From: Bacteroides sedimenti
GTDB lineage: Bacteria > Bacteroidota > Bacteroidia > Bacteroidales > Bacteroidaceae
Assembly (NCBI RefSeq): GCF_040365225.1
Contig: NZ_AP028055.1
Span: forward strand, 3,658,001-3,722,000
Direction: 5' to 3'
Length of the DNA stretch: 64,000 bases
This document shows, one piece after another, positions 18,061-27,349 of the stretch (position 1 is its first letter; each line of letters opens with the position of its first letter). A program made the position numbers and the translations under genes. Below the pieces are notes generated by a model. It saw only the letters and a list, made by a program, of their open reading frames with translations, did not search any database and was not told the origin of the DNA.

Positions 18061-18573
18061 TCAATTATTGATAATACCTTCAATTTCATTCTTTATTATT
18101 TTACGCCATTCAATCCGATATTTCTGATAGTTTTCATCGGGAGAATAAGTTACAGGGGTATTTTCATCTTCGAAGTAGAAACTTCTTTTTGAGTCAATGT
18201 ATATTATTATATTACAACAAGATAATGGAGGTACAAACTTTAATTTATCCTCAGTTACACGAACTCCTGTTTTTAAGAAATGTCTATATGAAAAGATCGA
18301 ATCATTTCTTATTTTACCAGTGTTTAATATAGTGTCATTTTTTATTTTCCAAAAACGAACAGATTTACCTTTGCTAACTAATAATAGACTTGTGAAATCT
18401 AAAGTCTCTAAAGAGGGCTGATATATTAAAAGTTTTTTTTCTTCTTTTGCGTAATCTTTTACTATCTTATTTATACTTTTTTTGTCTGCATACCAATTTG
18501 ATACAGATATGTATTTTTGAGAATATACGTTAACTGTAAAAAATAGTAATATTAGCACTTTAATTGTTTTCAT
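18061..18573 (-). CDS. Orphan secreted protein, AT-rich
   Basis: 170 residues with a cleavable signal peptide (about residues 1-18, ending NVYSQ). The mature part is basic and mixed alpha/beta in appearance, with a CC pair (about residues 118-119) and no known motif. Its composition is A/T-rich like the orphan lipoprotein 300 nt downstream on the same strand. The two may have arrived together and could encode interacting envelope proteins; this is inference from proximity. No promoter matching the full consensus was found. Confidence 0.65.
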   Translation of the reverse strand: MKTIKVLILLFFTVNVYSQKYISVSNWYADKKSINKIVKDYAKEEKKLLIYQPSLETLDFTSLLLVSKGKSVRFWKIKNDTILNTGKIRNDSIFSYRHFLKTGVRVTEDKLKFVPPLSCCNIIIYIDSKRSFYFEDENTPVTYSPDENYQKYRIEWRKIIKNEIEGIINN

Positions 18574-18887
18574 GTGTTTAGCCCTAATAGATTAACATTC
18601 TTCAGCGGTAAACTATCTTTCTATTGAGTCTATAAACTATAGGTCTATGATAATACACAAGTTTATGGCACCATAAAAGATTATGCGTTATCTTTATTGT
18701 TTGAATAACACGAAGATGCAGTAAATATATTGATTATGCAACTTATGTATAAAATATTTTCATTTCAAATATTTGCCCGCAATGTTGATGTCTCTGTAAC
18801 TCATTATTTATCGTGGTTACAGAAGATTTTAATGAATATCCTGATTAAAGTAACCTAGATAAGAACGACAAATAAGCGTGTAAAGAA
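18574..18887. other. AT-rich gene-free stretch
   Basis: About 310 nt between the orphan secreted protein and the first 140-bp element. No open frame of note, RNA gene or strong hairpin was found. Confidence 0.4.
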
Positions 18888-19031
18888 TTTTAGTGGCAGT
18901 GTGGCAGAGAAAACATTCTTTTTCTCGTTCTGTAAATCGTAATTCCAAAAAAATCCTTTTTGAAGAATTTTCAAATTTCATTTTCTGAAGCCGGATAAAC
19001 CTTATTTTTACTGACACTACTGACACTAAAA
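18888..19031. repeat. Inverted-repeat element, copy A (about 144 bp)
   Basis: The left arm at 18888-18907 contains a tandem duplication (AGTGGCAG, TGTGGCAG). The right arm at 19011-19031 contains two 9-nt tandem copies (CTGACACTA, CTGACACTA). The arms are imperfect inverted repeats of each other, both bounded by TTTTAGTG or its complement. The core at 18957-18989 (TTTTTGAAGAATTTTCA then A/T-rich) matches the core of copy B at 30 of 33 bases. It may be a non-autonomous mobile element or a structured regulatory or origin-like sequence. Confidence 0.6.
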
Positions 19032-19084
19032 TTGTTTACAACAATAGATGTATAATCCAGAATGTTAAATGTTTAGGGGAATAG

Positions 19085-19293
19085 TTCCTAGTTTTAGCAG
19101 CCCGTTTGGCGGAATATATCAAGGGCAAGATGGGCATTTTGAAGAATGATGAGCTGGCAATGCTTGCTTTTATTGCAGCGGGGAAGGGTGCATCAAAGGC
19201 ATGATGAGCATTGCCGAGACCTATGAGCCGGTAAAGTTCGCTGTTTTGTGCAACAGGCAAAATGCAGCGATAGCAAGAAGGGTGTTGTCGTGA
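19085..19293 (+). pseudogene. Remnant of a coding region between the two inverted-repeat elements
   Basis: Two short protein-like frames. The first, 39 codons (19085-19204), contains AEYIKGKMGILKNDELAM. The second, 30 codons (19201-19293), contains SIAETYEPVKFAVLCNRQ. They overlap in an ATGA. Their amino-acid texture is that of a real protein rather than of random AT-rich DNA. There is no room for a full gene, so they look like the decayed or frameshifted end of one. The family was not recognised. Confidence 0.35.
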
Positions 19294-19391
19294 GCAAAAA
19301 ATGATTGTGAAGCTAGGACGAAATTTGAAATCGCTGAATTTTCAGTTCATGAAATGCAAGGTGCAACCCTGTAAAAAGTCATTCTTAAAAC

Positions 19392-19530
19392 AGGGTGGAG
19401 AGGGTGGAGTAAAATAGTCCTTTTTTCGATTTCAAAATTTCATATTTGAAAAAAAATATTTTTGAAGAATTTTCATTTTTCATTTTTTGAAATCGAAAAA
19501 CCTTTGTTTTCTCTCCACCCTCTCCACCCT
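19392..19530. repeat. Inverted-repeat element, copy B (139 bp)
   Basis: The perfect 18-bp terminal arms are AGGGTGGAGAGGGTGGAG at 19392-19409 and its reverse complement at 19513-19530. Each arm is itself a tandem duplication of a 9-nt unit. A second perfect inner inverted repeat of 16 bp lies at 19422-19437 and 19485-19500 (TTTTTCGATTTCAAAA). The core at 19459-19491 is shared with copy A. The whole can fold into one long hairpin. Confidence 0.75.
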
Positions 19531-19717
19531 AGAGAACGCTATTATAACTATATATTACAGATTATCTGCATTATAAGCACAAAAGACAACCCAAAGCAGT
19601 GTTAAAAATCCATTAATCAACCCATTACAGAATTTAAAGCAACATTAGTCAACCCAAAACTGGCGATTAGGCAAACCGGGCAATGAATTAACCCGGACAA
19701 CACCGACAATTACCCCA

Positions 19718-19806
19718 ATCATGTACAAGATTAGGGGGTAATCATGTACAAGATTGAATCCAAACATGTACAAGATTGGAGCTAAACATGTACATGATTG
19801 GACTAA
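19718..19806. repeat. Four direct repeats of CATGTACAAGATTG, 22-23 nt apart (iteron-like)
   Basis: Copies begin at 19720, 19743, 19765 and 19788. The core is CATGTACAAGATT; the last copy reads CATGTACATGATTGG. Each contains the palindrome TGTACA. The spacing of about two helical turns places all copies on one face of the DNA. This is like iterons bound by a replication or regulatory protein. The unique 8-9-nt gaps are too short for CRISPR spacers. Confidence 0.7.
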
Positions 19807-19835
19807 TCATTGCCGTTGTTTTGGTTAGTTCTCCC

Positions 19836-19942
19836 TTATGCTTCGATTAGTTCCTCTCTTAAAATGGAGTAGTTTCTGCCGACAGCTTTGATAAAATCAC
19901 TCGGCAAATCGGCAGATGTCTTATTAACAGCACCTATCTTTC
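19836..19942 (-). pseudogene. C-terminal remnant of an unknown gene abutting sprA
   Basis: On the minus strand, directly after the sprA stop and in a different frame, about 35 codons read as plausible protein (ADLPSDFIKAVGRNYSIL within it) and end in TAA at 19838-19836. There is no upstream start other than a TTG in the middle, and the frame runs back into sprA out of frame. It looks like the tail of a gene whose front was lost when sequence here was rearranged. The family was not recognised. Confidence 0.35.
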
Positions 19943-22900
19943 TTATCTCGTTAATGAGAACTTCAGACTGAATCCGAAATCGGAATTGGTTACCGGATAG
20001 GAGGCGGAAGATACCAGCGGCGTGTTCTGCTGACGGTCGTAATACATCCGCACGGTGAGCAGTTTTGAGAATGTATAGTCGGCAGAGAAAGAGAACTTGG
20101 TCGACTTATTACCGCTGGTAGGCTGTGTAATGTACCTTTGGATATCTCTGCAAAGAGCCGATTGATTCCTGAAAGTAAGGTCTGCCTGAAGATTTAGGTC
20201 GTTGCTGACTTTGTTCTTGCTCTTTCCGGCTCCGAACAGTTTCAGGTCCACAATTTTATATCCCATGCCGAACACCATGTCCTTGGAAAGGGTCTCCACT
20301 ATCTGATTGGCAGTCATGCTCAGTGTCAGGATACGTGTTTTTTTGTATTCCACATGCGATGTGATGCCGTTATTGAAGGTCATGTTCACACCGAATAGAG
20401 GGGCAAATTGCTCGTTGATGGATACGGTACCAATATCAAATACGGCAGAAGGAATAGGATTGCCGGTCTGCGTATCTTCTATGAATCCCAGATTGTCCAT
20501 GAACGACATGAAACTCTGGAATGTGTTGTAGGAACCCACCGAATAGGTACTCTTGTAGGCATGATTCAGGGTGAAGTTCTTGAATCGTTTCTTAAACCAA
20601 TCCAGTTTACTCAGTCCATCGTAGGTAACACGCCAGTTGGGCATCATAGACAGGAGGTTCGGGAAGAGGTCGAGTGATATTTTATCTACATTTCTTCCGG
20701 TATAGGCTGCCAGGAAGGCCGGTATCATCACATCGGGCGAATTCTTGTTCACCGTGCCGTTGGCGGGGTCGAAGGTTTCCCCAGCCAGCTTGCTTCCTGC
20801 CGGATAAACCGCACCTACGTACTGAGCTTCCACTCTTTTCTGTATAATATCCAGGTTCTTCAGGAACTTATCAAAGGTTTTCGAAGCGTATGCATTGCCC
20901 GCATTGCTCTTGTCAAAAGCACTGCTTAGTGAAATGACGCTCATGCTGAAACTTCCGTTCTGGGTAGTTGGCATTCCTTCGAACATAAATTGCATGCTTT
21001 TCGATTTATTGATGGTGCGGTTTGCCGATAGGTCTATTTTAAAATCCCTTATTGGTTCCAGTGTCATGCGGAGCTGCATATCTTCCATGGCATTGGTCGT
21101 TGCGGCATCAACCACGGTATCGTTCATCAAAAGCCAGTTTTTGCGTGCCGCCTTCTGAATATACCCTTCACCTGCCAGGCCGAATGCGAAATCTACTCCC
21201 GGAGCAAATATCCCGTCAATTTTCTTTTGTCCCAGAATGTCTCCCACCTCGGGCAGATAGCCGGGAAGTGTCATGGCAAAGGTGTTGCGGTAAACAACAC
21301 TGAAGTTCCTAACCATCATTCCAACTCTTGCTGCCGATTGTGCCAGTTTATACCATTCTTGGTCTTCCGGTTTAGGCCCCGGAGTAATTGTTAGCTTTAT
21401 CTTTAATGAGTCGCGGTTATTAATCTGAATCCTGTTTGCATCCAGCACATTGTATTTAAGCAGATACCTCTTGCCATCGGCCGTGATAGCTTTTACCCTC
21501 ACATATTTTGTTTTCATGCCATGTGATAGGGTGACGGTGGTATCACTCTTCAGCTGCACCTCTTTTTCAAACTTCTTTTTCTTCAACTCCTGATCTTCCT
21601 TTTTCAGGTTATTGCTTCTTACGTTTGATGCGAAACGTCTGTTTGCCTCTTTCAGGAAAGGAATTTTGTTGTACAGCGTTTCCATGTTGAACCGGCTGTT
21701 TACGTCGATGGAACGCTGGTTGGCAATTCTATTTCCGAAGGAACTTCCCTTTACCATGTCCACACCGCGGTTCCAGTTGTAAGATGAGGAGAACTTCAAA
21801 TCGCCGGATATCCAGTTCATTACCGGAATGAGGTCGAATGGTACTTTATAGCTGGTGTTGAATGTCTGCTGGAAATCGAGTGGTCGTCCCAAATGCAGGA
21901 GACTTCTTTTGATGGAGTCTTTCCGGGCTTCGTATTCATCAGGATAGAGGTTCTTGTCAATGGTGCCATAAGGTTCTTCTATTTCAGCACGCGTTGCCGA
22001 GGTGAAGTTCATGCGCAGGTTCTTGGTGAGGTCCCATCGCAATGAGAAATCACGGTTCCACAGGAACTCTTTCGCCACGGAAAGAGGAATCTGCGTATCG
22101 CCGAACGGATTATCCAGGTCTCTTAACTGTAGTTCGTAATAGTGACGCGACATGTCGGAGTTGAAAGAGATGTTCTGTGGCAACCAGTTCAGGTTAAATG
22201 CCTTGATCAGTTTCGTCCAGGAAGATTTGCTCTTCATGTTTTTCAATGGCTCCCAGGCTTTCATAGCAGGAGAGTAGTTGTATCCGAAGTTGGCTTTCCA
22301 GTTCAGATCCGACTCCCAGGCAGTGGTATTTCCCTGATTGTATTTTCTAGTAAATGAATAACCCAGCGTAAAGTTTGATGGGTCGTAAGGCATTGGTTTC
22401 TTACTGGTGATATTCATCCTCACATTGCTGAGACTGAAGTTCTTGTAGGTAACCAGTTCACGTGCGATGTTCAGAACCGAGTCACGCTGTGCTTTTTCGG
22501 GATAGGTATCCAATACATCCGATAGTCGCAAGTCTTTGTTCATCGGATCGTATTTCGGTGATATTATTTCCTTGGAGTAGGAGTAATAGATTGGAGCCGA
22601 AAGCTTTGCTTTGGCAGGGAAGAATTTACCCAACTCAAAACTGGTGGTGAAGTTATATTGGTAATAATCATCCAATCTTCTCTGGCTTACGCTTTGTTCC
22701 AGTCCGCCAAATCCGGCAGTCTCCATGTGTCCGCCCAGATTTATGTTTCCCAAATCGGAGAGCTGTACATTCATATTTCCTTGTGCAGCCCATCCGCCCG
22801 ATTCGTCGAAATCAGTAAGGCGCAGTTCGTTTACCCATATTTCGGCCGATTTCTGAGTACGGGCATTGTTACGTACACCAATCATGATGGTCTTCACCTC

Positions 22901-25900
22901 GGCCAGACTCGGATTACCGATGATACTGATTTTGTTGCTTGGCTTATCAGCATCATACGTGTAGTATAGTTTGGAATAGCTGACAGTGGAACCGGTTGCA
23001 TTCTTTGCCGTGTTTCGTTCTTTTTTCAGCTTGGTAAACAGTTCGAAAGGAATATCCAGCATGTTTTCTTTGGGCCATACCGCTTCGCATCCGCTTAGTG
23101 TGCTTCCGTTGTACTGTCCGTGAGGAGTCAGTTTCAATGGTATTTCATATTCGTAATAATTGTTCTTGTAATCGGAGCCAAGACGAATGAACACCGACAT
23201 TTCGTTATCTTCCAACTGGGTTACGTCATCCAGCAGCTTTTCACCGTGAACAAACATTTGCAATCTTTTATACTGGCGAAGGTCCAGCCCCGAGTTTTTG
23301 TATACAGCGCGTGCATCTCCGGGAGCCAGGCTCTGTACCTTCATGCTCATGGATTGCTCGTTCTCCTGTTTCAGCTGAGGCTGTGACGGGTCTATCACCC
23401 GGCTGATACCCGGAGGTAGTACATAGTTAACCGGAGTTTTATCACTGTTCTCTTCAATGTTGACAGCCGATACATCAAGCGACCCGCTCATAGAAGGTGC
23501 CGGTTGCTGTGAATTATACAAAGCCTGTTCGTAGTTTCTCCACTCCCCGCGAACCAGGTCGAGAGTGGCAAAACGGAGTACCACCGGATCGACAAAGTTG
23601 GTGAGGTACATACGCATAAAACGGATGGATTTGAAGTCGGAAATGGAGCCAACAGCCTTCTCGTAATTCTTTACCGGAATCTTAAACTGATACCAGTTCA
23701 CCTCTTCTGTTTTTCCATTGCGCAGCTTTACGCTTGCTGTACGTTTATTAGTGATGTAATTGCTACCCACTTTCAGGTCTTCCGGAGTAAGACTGATTTT
23801 GTACTGGAAGTACTTCTCATACTCATTCAGGGTGTTGTCCTGATTGATATCTTCCACGTCGGGAACTGTTTTTGATGAAACGTCATATCTTTCCGGAGAA
23901 TCTTCCGAAGCGGTGGAGTTTCCTTCAGTGTTGTTATAGTACTTATAACGTTCCAATATGCTTTTTTGCTCCTGATCGTAGTCCGTTCCACGATAATAGT
24001 GGTACAAATCGCCCGACGGACTCTTTTCAAACTGAGGATAAACAGTGGGAGCGAGAACCGGTTTTACCTTATCCAGATAAGTTTTGTAGGCACCAAATGT
24101 TTTTTCTTCTTCGGACGACAGACCGTTTAATCCCACATCCTGTTTCTTTCTAGCACCCGTTGAGGTGTCGAAAGCATAAACAATACTTTGGTTTCTGGGA
24201 ACCTTTCCCCAAACAGTTTCCTCCACTTTTGTATTGTCGCCGTCAATGGGCAGTCCATTTTCAAAGAATTTCTTACCATCTTTCAGGATATCTTCCGAAA
24301 CCTCTCCCAGGTTTATGTAGAGATCTCCTCCGCGTCGGTTCCCGGTTGTACTTTCGTAAATAAACGGGTCGAGCATCCAGAACTCAATGTATTCGATGTT
24401 TGCTGTTTCAAAATCGCTGGTTTCAAGTTTTCTCATGATTCCACCCCAACGTTTTTCCGGATTAGTTAGGTAGCCATTGGAAGTAAGATTCGCATCGAGG
24501 TTATATGGGCCACGTTCGCTTGGATAGTAAGCCAGGTTGAGGATTGACATGGTAGCTGTTTCCATGTACGAAGTCTGTTTCTTCGGAAAAATTTCCTGCT
24601 CATAAACTTCACGTACATAATGGTTGGAAAGCTGATCCAAATCGCTTTTGATATGAGCCGGGGTCAAGGAAGAATTCCGGCGGGTAAAGATTCCGTCGAT
24701 ATTGTACCAGGCCAAAAGAGACCTGTTCATACCGTAAGTAATATCGTTTGTTTTGGAAGCTTCCGGGAATTTAGCGTTCGATCCACTTTCGTATGGAGTA
24801 CTGGCAAGCATCCAGTAAGATGGTTGCCTTAAATCAATACCGGTTTTTGTCGATTCAAAATCATCGATATACGATGCATTGCCTTGGGTGCCCGGCGCAA
24901 GGCCCGGAACAAGCTGGGCATATTCCGCAGTGAGGCTGATACGTGATGGTTGTGTGGCTTTTACAAAAGGCAGTTTATCAACCATATTGGTGAGCCACTG
25001 GCTCTCTTTTTTCCAGGAAGTATTAACTCCCCATATCGTATTGCTGATAGGTTCGTCACCCATAGCAATTTTCGATGTCATTGGTTTCTCCTTGAGGTGC
25101 ATCATGGTACCCCCAATCTGGAAATCTTTCGAAAAATCGTAGGTGAAGTTCATGCCAATCATCGTTTTGCGCTGGAGGTTGAAATTACTGTTGCTTTCCA
25201 GGTTTACGCTGACGGAAGTTCCTGCGTCAATAATGCTTTGGTTGAGGATGGTGACAACTCCCATTGAGTAGTCCACCGTGTAATCCGAGTTTTCAACCAG
25301 AGTAACGCCTCCGGCTGTTACCTTTACCGAACCTACCGGAATGTTTGTGGATTCCAGCCGTATCTCATTTCCGGATGAGGCTTTGTATTGCCCCATTAAT
25401 TTGAACTTATTCTTTTCGGCAATCTGTTTTGCCACTGTTTTAGTTGAGTCGTACAGCTCTTGAAATACATATTTTTTCGCAATAGCATCGTCTCCGATAG
25501 CTTTTCGCAGATGGCTTCCGAAAGGTTCAACAACGGGGAAGAAGATACGTCCGTTCTGTGCCGTAACTGTATAACCTTCCACATAATCGAAGAAACCGTT
25601 AGAGTTTGGCTGATTGTTGGCATCCAACCTATCCAGGTTCATTACCCGGAGAAGTGGTTGCTTATTGATTTTCCCTTCGGGAATATAGTTTAGGTACACC
25701 CCTGTGGTGTCGCTTTGATACTTAATGTCGAGTTGGAACTTGTCTTTTTGAAGCTGATAGGCATTCAGTGAATAGACGTTCTTCATCATCAGCTTCCAAC
25801 AGCCCGAAGCCGGAGAGTTGGAGGTGTTTTTCAGTAGTTTGAGGTAAAGTGCCGATTGGGTCTCCTTAATATCAGATGCCAATTCACCCACCTGATATCT

Positions 25901-27346
25901 TTTTCCCTTGTAGGTATATTCAAAGGCAACGGCCAGCACTTCGTCCGGTTGCAGGGCTGCCTTCAAAGAAATATAACCCAACGAACTGTTGAGTGTATAT
26001 TCCGAGCTGGTGAGCAGACGTGCGCTTTCCAGTTTTTCGTAATCCATTCCTCCTTCCAGCTGAGTGATAGCCCCCAGAGTGGTGTTTACCATGTTGATAT
26101 TTCGAGCGGCGGCATAGTCGGTTACCATCCGTGTATAGACATCATTTGCACTGTTTGATGGTAATTTGTCGGAACCGGTTCTTGTCCAGAACGGATTACT
26201 GATATGTTCATTTTCCCCCAGGTCGGTTAGTGCCACCAGGTTTCTCGGGTTATCATAATTTCCTCTTTTGTTGGTTATCCACACCTCAATACGGTTGATG
26301 GTTACCCCTGAAATTACATTGGGCAACTGGCTCATGTTCTTATCGTATGTATCCCTGAAGTACTGAGCCAGGAAGAAGTGTCTGTTTTCGTCGTAATTGT
26401 CGGCTGAGATTTCAAAAGGAGTAGTTTGTGCCCCACCTTTGCTCTTCACGGTTTTCGATTCGGATTCCTGTTGTGATACAACCGTTTGCAGTTTCAGTTT
26501 CCCGAATTGCATATCCGTACGTATACCGAAGAGCGATGTAGCCCCTCGAATAAGAGAAGAATTGGTTGGCATCGAGACATTTCCTGCCTCCAGCAGTTTG
26601 ATGATTTCGTCCTCTTTTCCTTCGTATTTCAGCTTAATGTTTTTGGTGTCAAAGTCAAATGTAGCATCGGTGTTGTAGTTCATGTTCATGTTCACCTTGT
26701 CGCCCACTTTTCCGTTGATGTTGATGTTGATCTTCTCGTCAAAGTCGAATCCGGTTGTCTTTCTGCTGCGTTCTGGTAAAGAAGGGTTTTGCACATTTCT
26801 GCTTTTAAACCCGAAGCTCAGTTCGGCGTTTCCCTGAGTCTTAATTTGAACACCGCCCGGGCCGAATATTTTCTCTGCAGGGCCAAGGTCGAACTTCAAA
26901 TCCATGAAGTTGAACTCATTTTTCCCTTTGCTGAATGTCTCTGCATTCTTGGCTCGGTAGAAATCCTGGATGGATTTTTTTAGACTCCAGTCGGCATATT
27001 CTTCCGGTGTAAGGAACAAAGGGACATCCAACAACGTGCTTCCGGCTTTGGTACTTACTTTGTATACGTTTGCTTTCTCGTCATATTCAACCTCTGTTTT
27101 GATATTTTCTGGAGTACGAAGGTCGGCGGTTGACTTTTTCATGTCCTCCAGCTTCTCCGGTGCGGTTTTCCGGACGGAATAGCGTGGTTTTAATGAATCT
27201 TCGGGAGCCGTTTCCCTTGGTTCGGATGGAGGATATATTGAAATTGGGCTGCCTGCCTCAAAAGACACGCCTTTGCTGATTACTGCTCCGGTTTGGATAC
27301 TCAGAACTATCAGCAACAGACAGGTAAGCCATTTTCCAATCTTCAT
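19943..27346 (-). CDS. sprA: SprA/Sov family outer-membrane translocon protein of the type 9 secretion system
   Basis: 2467 residues, the size expected for SprA, a giant outer-membrane barrel that forms the type 9 secretion conduit in gliding or T9SS-bearing Bacteroidota. A signal peptide covers about residues 1-24. The early region carries the SprA hallmarks (DLKFDLGPAEKIFGPGGVQI, then INININGKVGDKVNMNMNYN). Repeated NxVSMPT-like and YWMLASTPY segments follow, and a beta-rich body ends in an aromatic/charged tail typical of outer-membrane barrels (KFSLTR). It follows ruvA by 3 nt. No other T9SS gene (porV, porK-N) lies in the window, so an active secretion system cannot be inferred from here. 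The frame is intact with no break. Confidence 0.93.
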   Translation of the reverse strand: MKIGKWLTCLLLIVLSIQTGAVISKGVSFEAGSPISIYPPSEPRETAPEDSLKPRYSVRKTAPEKLEDMKKSTADLRTPENIKTEVEYDEKANVYKVSTKAGSTLLDVPLFLTPEEYADWSLKKSIQDFYRAKNAETFSKGKNEFNFMDLKFDLGPAEKIFGPGGVQIKTQGNAELSFGFKSRNVQNPSLPERSRKTTGFDFDEKINININGKVGDKVNMNMNYNTDATFDFDTKNIKLKYEGKEDEIIKLLEAGNVSMPTNSSLIRGATSLFGIRTDMQFGKLKLQTVVSQQESESKTVKSKGGAQTTPFEISADNYDENRHFFLAQYFRDTYDKNMSQLPNVISGVTINRIEVWITNKRGNYDNPRNLVALTDLGENEHISNPFWTRTGSDKLPSNSANDVYTRMVTDYAAARNINMVNTTLGAITQLEGGMDYEKLESARLLTSSEYTLNSSLGYISLKAALQPDEVLAVAFEYTYKGKRYQVGELASDIKETQSALYLKLLKNTSNSPASGCWKLMMKNVYSLNAYQLQKDKFQLDIKYQSDTTGVYLNYIPEGKINKQPLLRVMNLDRLDANNQPNSNGFFDYVEGYTVTAQNGRIFFPVVEPFGSHLRKAIGDDAIAKKYVFQELYDSTKTVAKQIAEKNKFKLMGQYKASSGNEIRLESTNIPVGSVKVTAGGVTLVENSDYTVDYSMGVVTILNQSIIDAGTSVSVNLESNSNFNLQRKTMIGMNFTYDFSKDFQIGGTMMHLKEKPMTSKIAMGDEPISNTIWGVNTSWKKESQWLTNMVDKLPFVKATQPSRISLTAEYAQLVPGLAPGTQGNASYIDDFESTKTGIDLRQPSYWMLASTPYESGSNAKFPEASKTNDITYGMNRSLLAWYNIDGIFTRRNSSLTPAHIKSDLDQLSNHYVREVYEQEIFPKKQTSYMETATMSILNLAYYPSERGPYNLDANLTSNGYLTNPEKRWGGIMRKLETSDFETANIEYIEFWMLDPFIYESTTGNRRGGDLYINLGEVSEDILKDGKKFFENGLPIDGDNTKVEETVWGKVPRNQSIVYAFDTSTGARKKQDVGLNGLSSEEEKTFGAYKTYLDKVKPVLAPTVYPQFEKSPSGDLYHYYRGTDYDQEQKSILERYKYYNNTEGNSTASEDSPERYDVSSKTVPDVEDINQDNTLNEYEKYFQYKISLTPEDLKVGSNYITNKRTASVKLRNGKTEEVNWYQFKIPVKNYEKAVGSISDFKSIRFMRMYLTNFVDPVVLRFATLDLVRGEWRNYEQALYNSQQPAPSMSGSLDVSAVNIEENSDKTPVNYVLPPGISRVIDPSQPQLKQENEQSMSMKVQSLAPGDARAVYKNSGLDLRQYKRLQMFVHGEKLLDDVTQLEDNEMSVFIRLGSDYKNNYYEYEIPLKLTPHGQYNGSTLSGCEAVWPKENMLDIPFELFTKLKKERNTAKNATGSTVSYSKLYYTYDADKPSNKISIIGNPSLAEVKTIMIGVRNNARTQKSAEIWVNELRLTDFDESGGWAAQGNMNVQLSDLGNINLGGHMETAGFGGLEQSVSQRRLDDYYQYNFTTSFELGKFFPAKAKLSAPIYYSYSKEIISPKYDPMNKDLRLSDVLDTYPEKAQRDSVLNIARELVTYKNFSLSNVRMNITSKKPMPYDPSNFTLGYSFTRKYNQGNTTAWESDLNWKANFGYNYSPAMKAWEPLKNMKSKSSWTKLIKAFNLNWLPQNISFNSDMSRHYYELQLRDLDNPFGDTQIPLSVAKEFLWNRDFSLRWDLTKNLRMNFTSATRAEIEEPYGTIDKNLYPDEYEARKDSIKRSLLHLGRPLDFQQTFNTSYKVPFDLIPVMNWISGDLKFSSSYNWNRGVDMVKGSSFGNRIANQRSIDVNSRFNMETLYNKIPFLKEANRRFASNVRSNNLKKEDQELKKKKFEKEVQLKSDTTVTLSHGMKTKYVRVKAITADGKRYLLKYNVLDANRIQINNRDSLKIKLTITPGPKPEDQEWYKLAQSAARVGMMVRNFSVVYRNTFAMTLPGYLPEVGDILGQKKIDGIFAPGVDFAFGLAGEGYIQKAARKNWLLMNDTVVDAATTNAMEDMQLRMTLEPIRDFKIDLSANRTINKSKSMQFMFEGMPTTQNGSFSMSVISLSSAFDKSNAGNAYASKTFDKFLKNLDIIQKRVEAQYVGAVYPAGSKLAGETFDPANGTVNKNSPDVMIPAFLAAYTGRNVDKISLDLFPNLLSMMPNWRVTYDGLSKLDWFKKRFKNFTLNHAYKSTYSVGSYNTFQSFMSFMDNLGFIEDTQTGNPIPSAVFDIGTVSINEQFAPLFGVNMTFNNGITSHVEYKKTRILTLSMTANQIVETLSKDMVFGMGYKIVDLKLFGAGKSKNKVSNDLNLQADLTFRNQSALCRDIQRYITQPTSGNKSTKFSFSADYTFSKLLTVRMYYDRQQNTPLVSSASYPVTNSDFGFSLKFSLTR

Positions 27347-27349
27347 CTG

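Noticed and set aside
18888..19530. Intact insertion sequence bounded by the inverted repeats
   Set aside because: The enclosed 360 nt contains no transposase frame, and the two outer elements have different arm sequences. No target-site duplication was seen.
19718..19806. CRISPR array
   Set aside because: The gaps between repeats are only 8-9 nt and partly similar, there are four copies, and no cas genes are nearby. Iteron-like repeats fit better.
23827..26983. Many 60-105-codon frames on the strand opposite sprA
   Set aside because: All are antisense to a continuous 2467-codon gene and show no independent start signals or domains.
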